Notes: generated by a model from the sequence alone, not told the origin. Counted from the stretch's first letter, positions 11,255-23,920 are shown. The stretch is 64,000 nucleotides of DNA from Cyrtodaria siliqua (GCA_037043455.1 JAWPHD010001335.1:248001-312000); one strand, 5' to 3'. A program made the numbers and translations.

Positions 11255-11290
11255 CTGAGGAAGGCGATACAAGCCGAAAGGGCTCGATAT
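11255..11290 (+). other. Hammerhead-ribozyme-like motif, unit 1
   Basis: CTGAGGA, then a short AGGC...GCC stem-loop, then GAAA fits the CUGANGA-stem II-GAAA core of hammerhead ribozymes known from PLE pseudo-LTRs. A convincing stem III is not visible, so activity is doubtful. Confidence 0.3.
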
Positions 11291-11979
11291 TTATTAGTTT
11301 AAGCACTGTTTGTTTGATAATTTGTCTCACATTTATATATTTACTCTTCTTATCCTAGTTCTCTTTTAGAATATGGTATATTATTTAGCAATGTTGATGC
11401 TTTATATTTTGATCAGATGATTCAGTGTGATGCCTAACCGCAAAACGTAAACAGAAATAATACTCCAGCTATGCTGCTGATGGTCTGATTTTCATTTGTA
11501 AAATAGTTTGAATGCTCGCGGGTATATCAAATACAGCGGCTATATATCCATTTTCCCTGATAGTGTGTTTATTGAAATTACATTTTCGACGCAATGCATC
11601 TTTTTAAATATAGTATATATAAACAACGTGTTAAAGTGAAATGCATACTTATGTGTACTCCACAAAAAGTTCGTTTTCTCATTTGGTATATAATATTGTG
11701 TACTTGTTATATGTGACGTTTTTTATATTTTACTTTATTTATCTCTTATGTATGGAAAAGAACTCTTTGATTTGAGGATTGTTTCATTACGTTGTGCTGC
11801 CCTAATTCGATTAAGCGATGGGAAAGCGTATATAAACAGGATTTCATAACGGATATTTCAACAATAAAACACGTACAAAAACAATTTTACTGACACAATG
11901 TGATAACCTGTTTAAAATGACCTATTAAATGTTTTAATTCTACAATATGCAAATTTTTTCAGCCGAAATTAAGGTTATA

Positions 11980-12040
11980 TTTCATACCCCAGCCAACCCC
12001 GTTTTCGCTTCTTGGAGAAGGGGTTTGATGGGGTATGAAA
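11980..12040. other. 61-nt hairpin, unit 1
   Basis: TTTCATACCCC at 11,980-11,990 pairs perfectly with GGGGTATGAAA at 12,030-12,040. An inner AACCC/GGGTT and CTTCT/AGAAG stem lies inside. The block is conserved in all four units. Confidence 0.75.
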
Positions 12041-12562
12041 GTTAATACTTTGAGCACGTAATGTTAAAGTCATTTTCCACAATAACTAACATCTGACAAC
12101 TATTTGTATATGACGCATGTATACCGCATATAACAGCATCTTAAAATCGCATAACGTCAATTATTTTCATACCAATTACTCTCTTGCTGGCTTTAAATCA
12201 AATATAACAACTTGTAATCACTGACATTCCTTCTTAGAGAGATCGTTATACAACTTGGAGGCGTGGTTCAAATATGCCAAAAATAGATCTGAATACACTT
12301 AGTATGAAACATGAGGGAACATAAGACATTTTTCTTTAAATAATGAGTTGCTTCAAATGTTGATCCAACTTTGAATTTGTAAACTCTTTGTTTTGACTAG
12401 CGACTGAAGATTATATCGAATCACTTATAAAATGAAAACCTAAGTTTATGATCACATGGTAATGTCAGTATGTTTTTGTGACCAAGAACACCAATGCGGC
12501 ATACACATTTAACTGTACAAACCTGGCTTTTTTACATCAGCGTAATATATGTAAGTGTCGGC

Positions 12563-12837
12563 TTCTTTGCATGACACCAACGGTTTACATACTTTGTGCA
12601 TCTTTGCTTGCCAGAAAAAAACAATATTAAACATGTTTTACAGTAGACATTTTAAGCTAGTGACGTCAAAAGCAAAATGCACCAGATAACGTGTTTCTTT
12701 CTTTGCATGACAGCAACAGTTTACGTACTTTGTGTTTCTTTGCTTGCCAGACAAAACAATATTAAACATGTTTCACAGTAGATATTTCAAGCTATTGACG
12801 TTAAAATGAAAATGCACCAGATAACGTGTTTCTTTGT
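12563..12837. repeat. ~135-bp direct repeat pair, unit 1
   Basis: Two tandem copies from GCATGACA.CAACGGTTTACA to GCACCAGATAACGTGTTTCT. The first carries the palindrome TGACGTCA (12,661-12,668). In the second it is mutated. Confidence 0.85.
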
Positions 12838-14764
12838 CAATGGTGCTTGAACAAAATGTAGTGTCCTAGTTGACATCTTTATAGTAATGGTTGTCTGTCA
12901 ACTTAATGTCATAGCCCGGTTCAAACATATCCGACGGCTTGAAGATCTCATTCCGTCAAACACGTCCAATCTTGACTGAGAAAGAAAACCATTTGTATAG
13001 ACTGCATTTTGTGTTAACAAACACGAATGCCGGTCATTGACATGATATATAATATCTTTTCCGTGGAGGGAAATAGCAAATCATTTGAAGTGGGAAGATA
13101 TCGAAGTATCTTGCGACATTAATGGCGATGAATATTTAGTAAATGTAACAGAAAAAACAACAAAGATAAGAACATGGATGAAAACTCACAAGTGTAAGAC
13201 AACGTATGACTTAAACGTGTGAAATGCCAGAAATATGTCCTTTACAAGTAATTAATGTCAATGCTCCAAAGCCAGCACAAACCTGACTCAAAAGCAAAGC
13301 AATGGACATCAGCACAGGTTTTGGACAAGACAACAGTTATTTTAAGTATTTGAAGTGGGTGGCGTCTTACTAACCATAGCTTGAGAAAACACATGGTCAA
13401 TCAGCGTACAAATAAGTGGGCATTTAAACTTTTAGAACGTTAACGCACATATTTACCGAGGCTTTAGAAAGCAGTACACAAACAAACAAAAAAGGTACGG
13501 TAAGCGACTCAGTGACGAAAATGAGTACATTCAATGATCAGCTGCATACAAGATCCGTGTTCAGGCATGTCAGGAGCTCGGTCAAATTAGGAATTATACC
13601 TCCAGTAGCCAAGCATTTTAATATCATACATGGAGCCTATGAGCTTTCATATTTGATGGAGATATATGTGACGGTGAACTGAAACAACGACTCCAAAAGT
13701 GGTATAAGCGTACTCGCTGCATTAGATAGCGACACCAATCAATGTTTGATGCACATTGTCCGGGCTATAATTGCTACATATATTATACTCTGACTAATTA
13801 GTAGATTGTTAGTTTCAATCGTCTGTTTCATAGGCCTAGCTAAGCTTTCTTCAATTCACGTTTTCTTGTTATCGGTTTGTTTGTTTGCAAAGTTGTAATG
13901 GGACGAACATCAAACATATGTAATAATTACATGAAAAAGAAGTATTATATAAAAAAAGTATCTTTAATTGGTCAAACACAGCTGTGCCGTTACTGTGTTG
14001 GGTTTCCTGAATATCGCATCAACTATCTTATTTCTCCTCGCACTCACTCAATTTCTTCTTTCTCTTTCTTTGTTTAACTGGCAGCCTCTTCCTCAGTATG
14101 ACTGTACATTATACCCTTGAAATAATGGTGATTGCTAGGCTAAAAGCTAAATTAGTCATATCGGTATTATTCAATGTAACCTGCAATAGGTAACTATGGT
14201 ACCATGCCGCCATTTTTAAACACGAATTCTACATTTTGTGTTGAATTGTTCCCTTTTTGCCAAAATTCAGTATTATAATTACATCAGGATTCACTGTCAT
14301 TATTCATCTCAAACAACTATTCTATTTATAATATATATATAGTTTCGTTGTTGCCATTTGACAATATTTTCGAAGTTTATTTTATTATTTAATGCCTAGG
14401 AAATTAATACTTTCGCGTATGAATATATTGCCTTGTCTTAAAAGGAATTCGTAGTGCTATCATCGGCAGCGTAATGGCCGCCATTTTGTTTTGTGTACAC
14501 ACCTCTGTATTCATACTTTAATATGCATAACGTAATCTGATTGGAACAACAACTGGAACTCCTCTTCACAAGACTTAAATCAGAAACACTCCAAAGTATC
14601 ACTGTAAAAGTCGGGACCGAGACAAGAATTAAAACAAATGTATTACATATTCTGTGAGAAAATATTCCATACAAAACCACAAAGTATTAGCAAGTGTATG
14701 CGAAACAAAAAAAAAGAAACAAAAGTAAGTTTACTAATAGTAGGTATACAAATCAGGAAAGGTA
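12838..14764. other. Unit 1: non-coding unit sequence
   Basis: Matches 19.88-21.95 kb of unit 2 with a deletion near 14,310 (the segment equivalent to about 21,375-21,570 is gone). No gene seen. The short ORFs at 13,877-14,077 and 14,438-14,680 change frame between units, so they look unselected. Confidence 0.55.
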
Positions 14765-15457
14765 TCACCGGCTATAGGGGTATTCTACTTAAAAGCCACA
14801 ATGATTGGAATTGATTACCCCCAACGGAACAGAAGTAACAACATTTATTATTTGAGGTCGGGGCGACAGTTTCCAGTTTACAACGACAAACAACACTACA
14901 GAAAACAAACGCTGGTGTAAATGACAATAAATACCGAAAAGTGGAACATGTATATCGTTAACTACTTAACAAAATGCATTGAAACTTCATACAGGTGTTC
15001 GGCATCATTAGATTCTATAACATATGCTTTAATTTTAACACATTATGGCCTATTTAATATATAGAAAATGTTGTTAATGTTGTGTATGTAAGCTTGTATC
15101 TTGGCAATGGATTGCTACTTCACACATGTATTTGGAATTATAAAACATCATAAAGCCAGGATCTACAACTCAGGCTTTTATTTTTTTAAAAAAGGGGAAT
15201 AGCCCATTTTATCCTTTTTTTTATCCTTTTGTTTCATCCTATTTTTTATCCTTTAAGTTATAACATATTGGTTAAGTTTTGTAATTAAGACATTTTGGAC
15301 TTTTGATATTTAATTTGTTTATCATTTCTCAGAATCCGCTCAGTGAAACATCACACATGTAAACAATTAATGTCAAGTGATTTAGAACTCATACATGTGG
15401 ATATAAATGCCATTATGTTATGCAATTAATCAGGTATGCCCCTTCGACTTAGTCTCA

Positions 15458-15540
15458 TATAAATAGACAAGGCCTCGAAAGTCGAGCGTCTGCCACGACA
15501 GGCGGTGCCTCGTGTGTATACCTTTACGACGCTGATTATT
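15458..15540 (+). promoter_or_regulatory. TATA-like box plus GC-rich block, unit 2
   Basis: TATAAATAG at 15,458-15,466 is followed by a GC-rich block, TCGAAAGTCGAGCGTCTGCC then ACGACAGGCGGTGCCTCGTG. The block is nearly invariant in units that otherwise differ more. The arrangement resembles a core promoter, possibly of the ancestral retroelement, but no downstream gene is seen. Confidence 0.3.
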
Positions 15541-16740
15541 AGTTGCTATACTCTGTTGCCAAAGAAAATGTACACTTTGAACATTTTAATTTACACCCTA
15601 TCCTCTTTATCAAGCGACAGTCCCTGAATGATTCGACCTATTGAAAAACAAATTACAACATGATATTGGCAATGGAATGATAAAAACTTTGGTACCTAAC
15701 ATGGCATATTCATTTAAATTGTTTTATTTCTATAGCTTTGGATTTCAATTAGCGTGGATGGTTATTTGGCACGATATTATCAAACGTATGATATCGAACA
15801 ATTAACGTCTTTTCCAAGTCAATTAACTCGTTTTTCGTGTATTTCTGACTATCCGTTAGCGTTTAATTCAGTAGCTGATCAGTAGCTGAGTAGAGTACTT
15901 CAATTATTTCTTCAGTGTTCTACACAGAAACATTGAAAAGCGTGTCGTGTTTTCTTTCCAGCACTAGACGCGTTTCCATTAAGTTGAATGTAGCTCCTAA
16001 TCAAAGTACGATATCACACACTTAGGTCAAAGCAAAGAGTAAATAAAATGGCACAATAAGTAAAATAAAAGGCTTAATATAATGTGTACCGGCAGACTAA
16101 CACAATGGGGACACAACGTTTCAGGATCAGTTCTTGGAAAATAACAATATTTTAGTAATTTGATTGAAGTTTCATCTGCTGCTACTGACTAAAGATGTCT
16201 TTTTGCATATTTTACAATATGTGATGTGCTTTAAACTAGTCTAAATGCAACATCTACATCTTATAAATTGTCTGGGTGTCGCTTTATATTAAATACAATG
16301 CGAATAAAGCATTAACGCCATAAATAAAACATGATTAGTAGACATGGACACATTTTCAGACAAATTTCCACACGCGTCATCGTTTTGTGACTCAAATTCA
16401 TTCGTAGGTTGTATAAAATCAAATCACTTTCGATATCGGTTTTCTTTCCGTTGGCCAATTAATTTTTTTTTATCAATATTAATTTTATCAGTAGGAAGAC
16501 AAAAAAATGAGTATTGAGCTGCAGACAATGGTAGACAATTACTAATTATCTAGTTGTTCGTGTAATTACCAACATCGATAGCATGTAAAAACAGCACACT
16601 ATCGTCAATCAAGTTCCCATGTATTCTTAAACAAGGCGAAACAGGCTTTTAAACAGTTTAAAAATGAGATCGAATTATAGTTTTTCCGAAGTATACTATA
16701 CTGTAAATGTAGTTGGAATATATTCAATTTCAACTTTGAA

Positions 16741-16852
16741 ACGTTGACCATTCCAAGTCGGTAACCCTGTCTTCACCACTCTTTATATTATACATTGCAT
16801 TGCTGTTATTTCTATAGGACCACTTTTCTCATGTTTGTCCTAATTTGAGTTA
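16741..16852 (+). mobile_element. PLE 3'-end fragment, plus strand (unit 2)
   Basis: Contains GTTGACCATTCCAAGTCGGT, AACCCTGTCTTCACCACTCT and TTTCTATAGGACC. It matches the 3' region of the PLE at 4030-4185 in order. The upstream coding part is not recognisable. Confidence 0.65.
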
Positions 16853-17029
16853 CAAGTAAAATGTACCCAGCAAGGAAGCAAAACCTGCAACACAAAAATA
16901 AAATAAAAAATTGTTTTTACATAATATATTCACTTACAGAATACACAAATCAAGTTTTTCATTAACATCCATTTTGTTTTAATTAATCCCGAATAAAATA
17001 ATCCAACGTTACTTTAATTCACATCAGCA

Positions 17030-17130
17030 AGTGCCTCTTTAATCCAAAACAGTAAGTGCCTCTTTAATACAAAACAGTAGTCATGGTAATACAAAACAGT
17101 TTGTGTCTCTTTAATCCAAAATAGTACGTA
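17030..17130. repeat. Short tandem repeats of CTTTAATNCAAAACAGTAAGTG type
   Basis: Three to four diverged copies of a 25-27-bp unit. Similar clusters lie at 39,405-39,490 and 58,400-58,500. Confidence 0.7.
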
Positions 17131-17433
17131 GTAAATCCTCTCACAAATATATTTTATATTTTTGAAAAAGCATCAAATTCAAAATTAACCTTTTACTGAA
17201 CAGAACTCCAGCTTCTTAAGCTGTTCTCGGAATATGCTTATACACTGCCCAAAATTTTTCCAAAAGCTTCGCCACTAAAATAGTCCAACGAAAAATGTCC
17301 AAATTTCATCATAATTCAATAAAACAGTCCAATGAGAACAATCCAAATTTTATCATATATGTGACCACCAATTTGGTGATAGAAATTAAAAAAACAACAT
17401 TTAACAAAAAAATAGACCTAAGACTTCTACAAG

Positions 17434-17671
17434 AGGAAGCAAATAACTCCATGTCCACCGCCGTTTGCATGCCATCTTCGGGATGGTTAAAATTGTGTAC
17501 TATTGATTTTATGAATATTGAGTTCTGCTCAACCCGGGGCTAGAGGGCGTGACCGGTAGTTAGCATAATTTACTACCGCTCATGAACAGTCTCAGTCAAA
17601 CCGAGACTGCAATATTTCGTATGTGTCGTGCTCGGCCGTTTCCAAAGGTCCATTATCATACTCTTTTTCTA
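17434..17671 (+). mobile_element. Retroposon R copy a (~240 bp)
   Basis: Insertion relative to unit 4, where TACGACTTCTGTAAGAAATA is continuous (58,778-58,799). It ends in GGTCCATTATCATACTCTTT. It shares that T-rich end with the other copies but starts at a different internal point, as 5'-truncated retroposons do. Unit 3 has the same insertion. Confidence 0.65.
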
Positions 17672-18045
17672 TAAGAAATACTCTCTGTATGTTACACAGT
17701 TTGATCAGAAAGGATAATTTATGATACTGTGGTACATCTTGTTTGATATATGTATGGTATCAATTATTTGATTGCTGGGGTGTTACTTATTTAATGACCC
17801 CCAATAAACAGCCATGGTGTCACACTTCGTTTGTGGATTGTTTGGATTAAAGATGTTATGGTTCTCTAAAAAAAATAATAACAAAATGTCATCATCAATG
17901 AATTTGCATCAATAATTTGCATACAATTTTTAACTTTCGTCAAGAAATCAATAATAAACATGCAATAATGCATGTACACATTCAGACATACGTAACAGCT
18001 GCTCACCATTTATTTGATTTGCTCACTTGATTGTTCCGATTTTTC

Positions 18046-18126
18046 CACACTAACCGATTGAACAGATTTGTCTGGGAGTGTACGATCGGTATACTTCCAG
18101 ACAAATCTGTTCGATCTGCTAGTGTG
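18046..18126. repeat. Large inverted repeat, unit 2
   Basis: Arms 18,046-18,083 and 18,089-18,126 are 38 nt with 5 mismatches and a 5-nt spacer (GATCG). Confidence 0.8.
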
Positions 18127-18319
18127 TCTTCGGAATTAGTTTATTTTCTATGTGAACAAACGTTTGTGTCGTGCATATACACTGTTGCCACTTTGCGGCT
18201 GTGTTATACCACGGGCGCATAAAGCGCACGCTTATAGTAAAGATTGGTTTATGTTTTTGCTTTTAAAACATTTTTTTCCGAAATATATGTGTTTGTAATT
18301 GTAACTTTATGTATGTATC

Positions 18320-18352
18320 CTGAGGAAGGCGATTAAAGCCGAAAGCGCTCGA
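18320..18352 (+). other. Hammerhead-ribozyme-like motif, unit 2
   Basis: CTGAGGA (18,320-18,326), stem-loop AGGCGATTAAAGCC, then GAAA (18,341-18,344) and GCGCTCGATA. The core strands match hammerhead consensus. Stem III is unproven. Confidence 0.3.
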
Positions 18353-19010
18353 TATTTGTTAGTTTAAGCACTGTTTGGTTTATAATTTGTCTCACATTTA
18401 TACATTTACTCTTCTTATCCTTGTTCTCTTTCGGAATATGGTATGTTATTTAGCAATTTAGATGCTTTATATTTTTATCAGATGATTCAGTCTGATGGCT
18501 AAACGCAAAACGTAAACAGAAATATTTCTCCATCCATGCTGCGGATAGTCTGTTTCGCATTTGTAAAATAGTTTGAATGCTCGCGGGTATATCAAATACA
18601 GCGGCTATATCTCCCTTTTACCTGATAGTGTGTGTCTTGAAATTACATTTTCGACGCAAATCAATCTTTTTAAATATATTATATATAAACTGATAAACAA
18701 CGTGTTCGTTTCCTCATTTGGTATAGACTATTGTGTACTTTTTATATTTGTATTTTTTCTATTTCTTACTTTATTTATCTGTATGGAAAAGAACTCTTTG
18801 ATTTGAGGATTGTTTCATTTCGTGGTGCTGCCCTAATTCGATTAAGCGATGGGAAAGCGTATATAAGCAGGATTTTATAACGGATATTTCAACAATAAAA
18901 CATGTTTAAAAACAGTTTTACTGAAACAATGTGAAAACCTGTTTAAAATATCCTATTAAATGTTTTAATTTTACAACATGCAAACTTTTTAAGCTGAAAT
19001 TAAGGTTATA

Positions 19011-19071
19011 TTTCATACCCCAGCCAACTCCGTTTTCCCTTCTTGGAGAAGGGGTTTGATGGGGTATGAAA
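19011..19071. other. 61-nt hairpin, unit 2
   Basis: The outer 11-bp stem is perfect. The inner stem carries changes (CCAACTCCG in place of CCAACCCCG). Confidence 0.75.
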
Positions 19072-19609
19072 GTTAATACTCGGAAGACGTAATGTTAAGT
19101 CATTTTCCACTATAACAAACATCTGACAGCTATTTGTATATGACGCATTTATACCGCATATAACAGCATCTTAAAATCTCATAACGTCAATTATTTTCAT
19201 ACCAATTACTCTCTTGCTGGCTTTAAATCAAATATAACAACTTGTAATCACTGACATTCCTTCTTAGAGCGATCGTTATACAACTTGGAGGCGTGTTTCA
19301 AATATGCCAAAAATAGATCTGAATACACTTAGTATGAAACATGAGGGAACATAAGAAATTGTTCATTAAATAATGAGTTGCTTCAAATATTGATCCAACT
19401 TTGAATTTGTTAACTGTTTGTTTTGACTAGCGGCTGAATATTATATCGAATCACTTATAAAACGAATACCTATGTTTACGATCACACGATAATGTCAGTT
19501 TGATTTTGTGACGAAGAACATCAATGCGGCATACACATTTAACTGTACAAACATGTGCCTTTAACATCACCGTAATATCTCAGCACAGTAAATATATTGC
19601 AAGTGTCGG

Positions 19610-19883
19610 CTTTCTCTGCATAACAGCAAGGTGTACATACTTAGTGCATCTTTGCTTACCAGACAAAACAATATTAAACATGTTTCACAGTAGATACTTT
19701 AATCTAGTGACGTCAAAAGCAAAATGCACCAGATAACGTGTTTCTTTCTCTGCATGACAGCAACAGTTTACATACTTTGTGTTTCTTTGCTTGCCAGACA
19801 AAACAATATTAAACCTGTTTCACAGTAGATATTTCAAGCTAGTGACGTCAAAATGAAAATGCACCAGATAACGTGTTTCTTTG
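19610..19883. repeat. ~135-bp direct repeat pair, unit 2
   Basis: Both copies keep TGACGTCA (19,708-19,715 and 19,843-19,850). Confidence 0.85.
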
Positions 19884-21956
19884 TGAATGGTGATTGAACA
19901 AAATGTATTGTCCTAGTAGACATCTTTATAGTAATGGTTGTCTGGCAATTTAATGACATAGGCCGGTTCACACATATCCGACTGCTCGAAGATCTCATTT
20001 CCGTCAAACACGTCCAATCTTGAATGAGAAAGAAAACCATTTGTATAGACTGCATTTTGTGTTAACAAACACGAATGCCGGTCATTGACATGATATATAA
20101 TATCTTCTCCCCAATAGCAAATCAATTGAAGTGGGAAAACATCGAAGTGGCTTGCGAAATTAAGGGCGATGAATATTTATGTAAATGTAACAGAAAAAAC
20201 AACAAAGACAAGAACATGGATGAAAACTCACAAATGTAAGACAATGTAAGGCTTAAACTTTTGAAATACCAGAAATATGTCCTTTACAAGTAATTAATGT
20301 CAAGGCTCCAAAGCCAGCACAAACCTGACTCAAAAGCAAAGCAATGGACATCAGCACAGGTTTTGGACAAGACAAAAAGTTACTTTAAGTATTTGACGAT
20401 GGGTGGCGTCGTACTAACCATAGCTTGAGAAACACATGGTCAATACATCGTACAAATAAGTGGGCATTTAAACTTTTAGAACGGTAACGCACATATTTAC
20501 CGAGGCTTTAGAAAGCAGTACACAAAACTGTACGGTAAGCGACTCAGTGACGAAAATGTGTAAATTCAATGATCAGCTGCATACAAGATCCGTCTTCAGG
20601 CATGTCAGGAGCTCTGTCAAATTAGGAATTATACCTCATATGCATACAGCCAGTAGCCAATCTTTTTAATACCATACATGGAGGCTATGAAATTTCATTT
20701 TAGATGGAGATATATGTGACGGTGAACTGAAACAACCACTCCAAAAGTGGTATAAGCGTGTTCGCTGCATTAGATAGCGACACCAATCGATGTCTGATGC
20801 ACATTGTCCGGGCTATAATTGCTACATGTATTAGACTTTGACTAGTCAGTAGATTGTTAATTTCAATCGTCGGTTTCATAGGCCTAGCTAAGCCTTCTTT
20901 AGTTCACGTTTTCCTGTTATTGATTTGTTTATTTTCAAAGTTGTAATGGGATGAACATCAAACATATGTTATAATTACATGAAAAAGAAGTATTATATAC
21001 AAAAAGAAAGTATCTTTAGTTGGTCAAACACAGCTGTGCCTTTAAATTACTGTGTTGGGTTTCCTGAATATTGCATCCACTATCTTATTTCTCCTCGCAA
21101 TCACTCCATTTCTTTCTTCTTTCTTTGTCTTTGTTTAACTGGCAGCATTTTCCTCAGTATGACTGTACATTAATCACTAATTCCCTTGAAATACTGTTGA
21201 TTGCTAGGCTAAAAGCCAAATTAGTCATGTCGGTGTTATTCAATATAACCTGCAATAGGTAACCATGGTACCATGCCGCCATTGATAAACACGAATTCTA
21301 CATTTTGTGTTGAATTGTTCCCTTCTTGCCAAAATTCAGTATTATAATTACATCAGTATTCACTGTCATTATTCATCCAAAGGTTCAAACAACAACAAAC
21401 TCGTCCTTCATGCTAGAAAACGCACCGAATATAATTATTTACATTGATGATTGAATACTGCCTTGACATCTGCGATCTACATCCAGACATTTGCTGAATA
21501 TTTGTTTTTGTGAAGAACAGATATAAAAGTAAAATACAGTAAACATTATTTAGATGTTCATATATGTATATTTTTCTATTCATAATATGTATATAGTTTC
21601 GTTGATGCTATTTGACAAGATTTTTAAAAATTGTTTGATTAATTAATGCCTAGGAAATTAATACTTTCGCGTATAAATATATTGCCTTGTCTCAAAAGGA
21701 ATTCGTAGTACTGAAGTCACACCTCTGTATTCATACTTTAATATGCATAACGTAATCTGGTTGAAACAACCACAGGAACTCCTCGTTACAAAACTTAAAT
21801 TAGAAACACACCAATGTTTCACTGCCAAAGAGGGGGACCTAGACAAGAATTCAAACAAATATATTACATATTCGGTGAAAGAATATTTCATACAAAACCA
21901 CAAAGTATTAGCATGTGTAAGCCAAAAAAAGGGAAACCACAGTAAGATCTTTGGAG
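19884..21956. other. Unit 2: non-coding unit sequence
   Basis: No gene supported. The minus-strand ORF of 138 residues at 21,658-22,074 crosses the retroposon-R insertion junction and is not conserved in units 1 or 4. Confidence 0.55.
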
Positions 21957-22462
21957 ATCGCTGAGCCCGATACTTATATTTAGTTATCGGTGGTATATTT
22001 TCAATTGTTTTTGTAGTCTTACTTAATTTTCGGTTCGGTGGTTCCACTACTCCGGCTGATAACAGGCTTTGCATGGGTATTGTTTAACCACTCATAGAAT
22101 ATGTTGTCTGCTTTTTAATTTAGTCTTTTGGCTGTTATTTTGTGATATGCAGGCTTCATAACCGCTGCTCTCAATTATATTCCATTTTGCTTATTTCGCT
22201 CTTCGGGGCATAGAATTTTGTTAGATACTGGGACCATACGCCGCTGACATGGGAAGGAAAATCTCTATGTCCACCGCCATATGCATGCCATCTTCGGGAT
22301 GGTTGATTTTATGAATATTGAGTGCTGCTCAACCAGGGGCTAGAGGGCGTGAGCGGTAGCTAACATATTCACTACCGTTCATGAACAGTCTCAATCAAAC
22401 GAGACTGCAATATTTTGTATGTGTCGTGTTCGGCCGTTTCCAAAGGTCCTTTATCATACTAT
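21957..22462 (+). mobile_element. Retroposon R copy b (longest, ~505 bp)
   Basis: Units 1 and 4 read AGTAAGTTTACTAATAGTAGG without interruption (14,725-14,745; about 62,903). In unit 2 this block lies between AGTAAG and TACTAATAG. It begins ATCTTTGGAGATCGCTGAGC and ends GGTCCTTTATCATAC. It contains the twin hairpins of the family, here partly mutated. The first 28 bases resemble the complement of the terminal segment at 21 of 28 positions, so a TIR origin is an alternative reading. Confidence 0.6.
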
Positions 22463-22649
22463 TTTACTAATAGTAGTTATACAAATCAAGAAAGGTAGCA
22501 GTATCAGAACACAAAAAAGAAAATAATAAACGTAAAAAACAATAAATCTGGCAGCTGAATGCCATTTGCATGGTTGGTTGAGTTATGTAGCTACATTCTG
22601 TGAATGTTGTATGTTTTGTTAATTTGTATATACTTTCAACTAATGCCTT

Positions 22650-23430
22650 CTTCGATATATATACTGTGCAAAAGCTTGTGGCAATTCTGTAATTGATTTA
22701 TTTTGGACTATTAAATATTCAGGAGTTGCTCTTGATAAAATGTGCAATAGACGTCAAGTACTACTTACGTTTCCACACTATATCGCTTTACCGCACAATG
22801 TTATTAAAGACAAGCGAATTTGAAAAGAAAGATATGTTACCGATGATTTATCTTTATGTTATATCGTGATAACTTTGTGTGGGGTTTAGATTCCGTCGGG
22901 TTAACAACAGATCAATAAATATATACAATATTTATTTCTTGCGAAGTACAAGTAATTGATGACCTCGATGTATCAAGCTTTCAATGCTGAATAACAATAT
23001 ATAAAATATTATGAAAACAAACATATCTGACAACAAAGAAGAAATATGGCCGACAGATTCTCAGACAAAGGTTTTAAATTTAAATTTAAACATCAATAGA
23101 GGCACAAAATGCATAAATATATCTTTATCATGTTTATGAAAACATACATAGACATACATACATAGATCTTTTTATATTTCCTTAAACCAAAAATATGAAT
23201 ATTAAGATGTAATAATAAGTTACCTGTAAATTAAGAGATTTAATGTTGAATATTTCACCAGATACTCAGGCAGATGTCATCAAAGTCTTTAATAATCCGG
23301 ATAATATGTTAAACATTGACAACCTATTTTTATGGTAAATAATATTTACCCTAAAGAACTGCAATTTAGCAGTTAATATTTCTGATACGATCACTACTTT
23401 TATCGATTTCCATCTCACATTTGTCTTATT
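22650..23430 (+). pseudogene. Decayed PLE reverse transcriptase, unit 2
   Basis: One end aligns with the PLE RT at 2590-2760 (in unit 4: FGYSVIDLFWTFKYSGVALD against FENSGINLFWSIKNSGEVLD). The other end (23,240-23,420) reads LNISPDTQADVIKVFNN...MLNIDN and later TTFIDFHLTF, against LSLSPASQGEIIDAFNN...ILNIDN and AAFLDLHLSI. The GIPMG segment is not recognisable, and the YLDD site has become a stretch around NPDNMLNIDN. This is an old, non-functional copy carried by the macrosatellite. Confidence 0.65.
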
Positions 23431-23432
23431 AT

Positions 23433-23590
23433 CCAATACGCAGTTTTCTTATTATCAAATACGCAGTTTTCTTAGTATCCAATACGCAGTTATATTATTA
23501 TCCAATACGCAGTTTACTTATTATCCAATACGCAGTGTTCTTATTATCCAGTACGCGGGTATATTGTTAATAGCCAATACGCAGTTTTCA
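23433..23590. repeat. ~23-bp minisatellite, unit 2
   Basis: Six to seven copies of TATCCAATACGCAGTTTTCT. No unique spacers, so it is not a CRISPR array. Confidence 0.9.
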
Positions 23591-23920
23591 TAAAATCCAA
23601 TACTGTTCTATTAGACACGGTCAGGGAACTTGTAATATAGTACATTTGGCTTAAAATGTAAATTCTACTAAACCTTAAGCTGATAGATATCAAAGGCAAA
23701 TTATGAGATTGTTTATGGCAAACACAAGTATTAGTACCATGCAATAATTTATTATATGATACAGGCAAACTTGAAAACGTCACAGAAAAGTAAGTAATTG
23801 AGTTTTAATACACCGAAACATAAACCATTAGGTAAAACATGACAATGGATATATCGTTTGAACCGTATTCGTCAGGAGTAACTCGTTTAAGTAACTGTAT
23901 AAGAAGAGAAAAATATAATA

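Larger units (their letters stand above)
6241..14764. repeat. Macrosatellite unit 1 (truncated)
   Basis: Begins in PLE 3' debris shared with 32.4-32.6 and 53.4-53.6 kb. It then follows the order of the other units up to the segment matching 21.3-21.95 kb. It lacks the block matching 31.15-32.2 kb. It has a deletion joining 10,780 (match to 35,745) directly to sequence matching 17,910. It also lacks the decayed PLE RT and the 23-bp minisatellite at its right end. It contains a private 2-kb palindrome element at 7078-9059. Its right junction (about 14,764) drops into mid-unit sequence matching 33,800. Confidence 0.8.

Noticed and set aside
18573..18806. ORF beginning NARGYIKYSGYISLLPDS, also at 59,722
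   Set aside because: The first 25 residues are similar in all units, but the frame breaks differently afterwards and no homology is known. A real exon cannot be excluded but is not supported.
23433..23590. Possible CRISPR-like array of 23-bp repeats
   Set aside because: No unique spacers of even length, the context is an animal genome, and the same array is inherited in three units.
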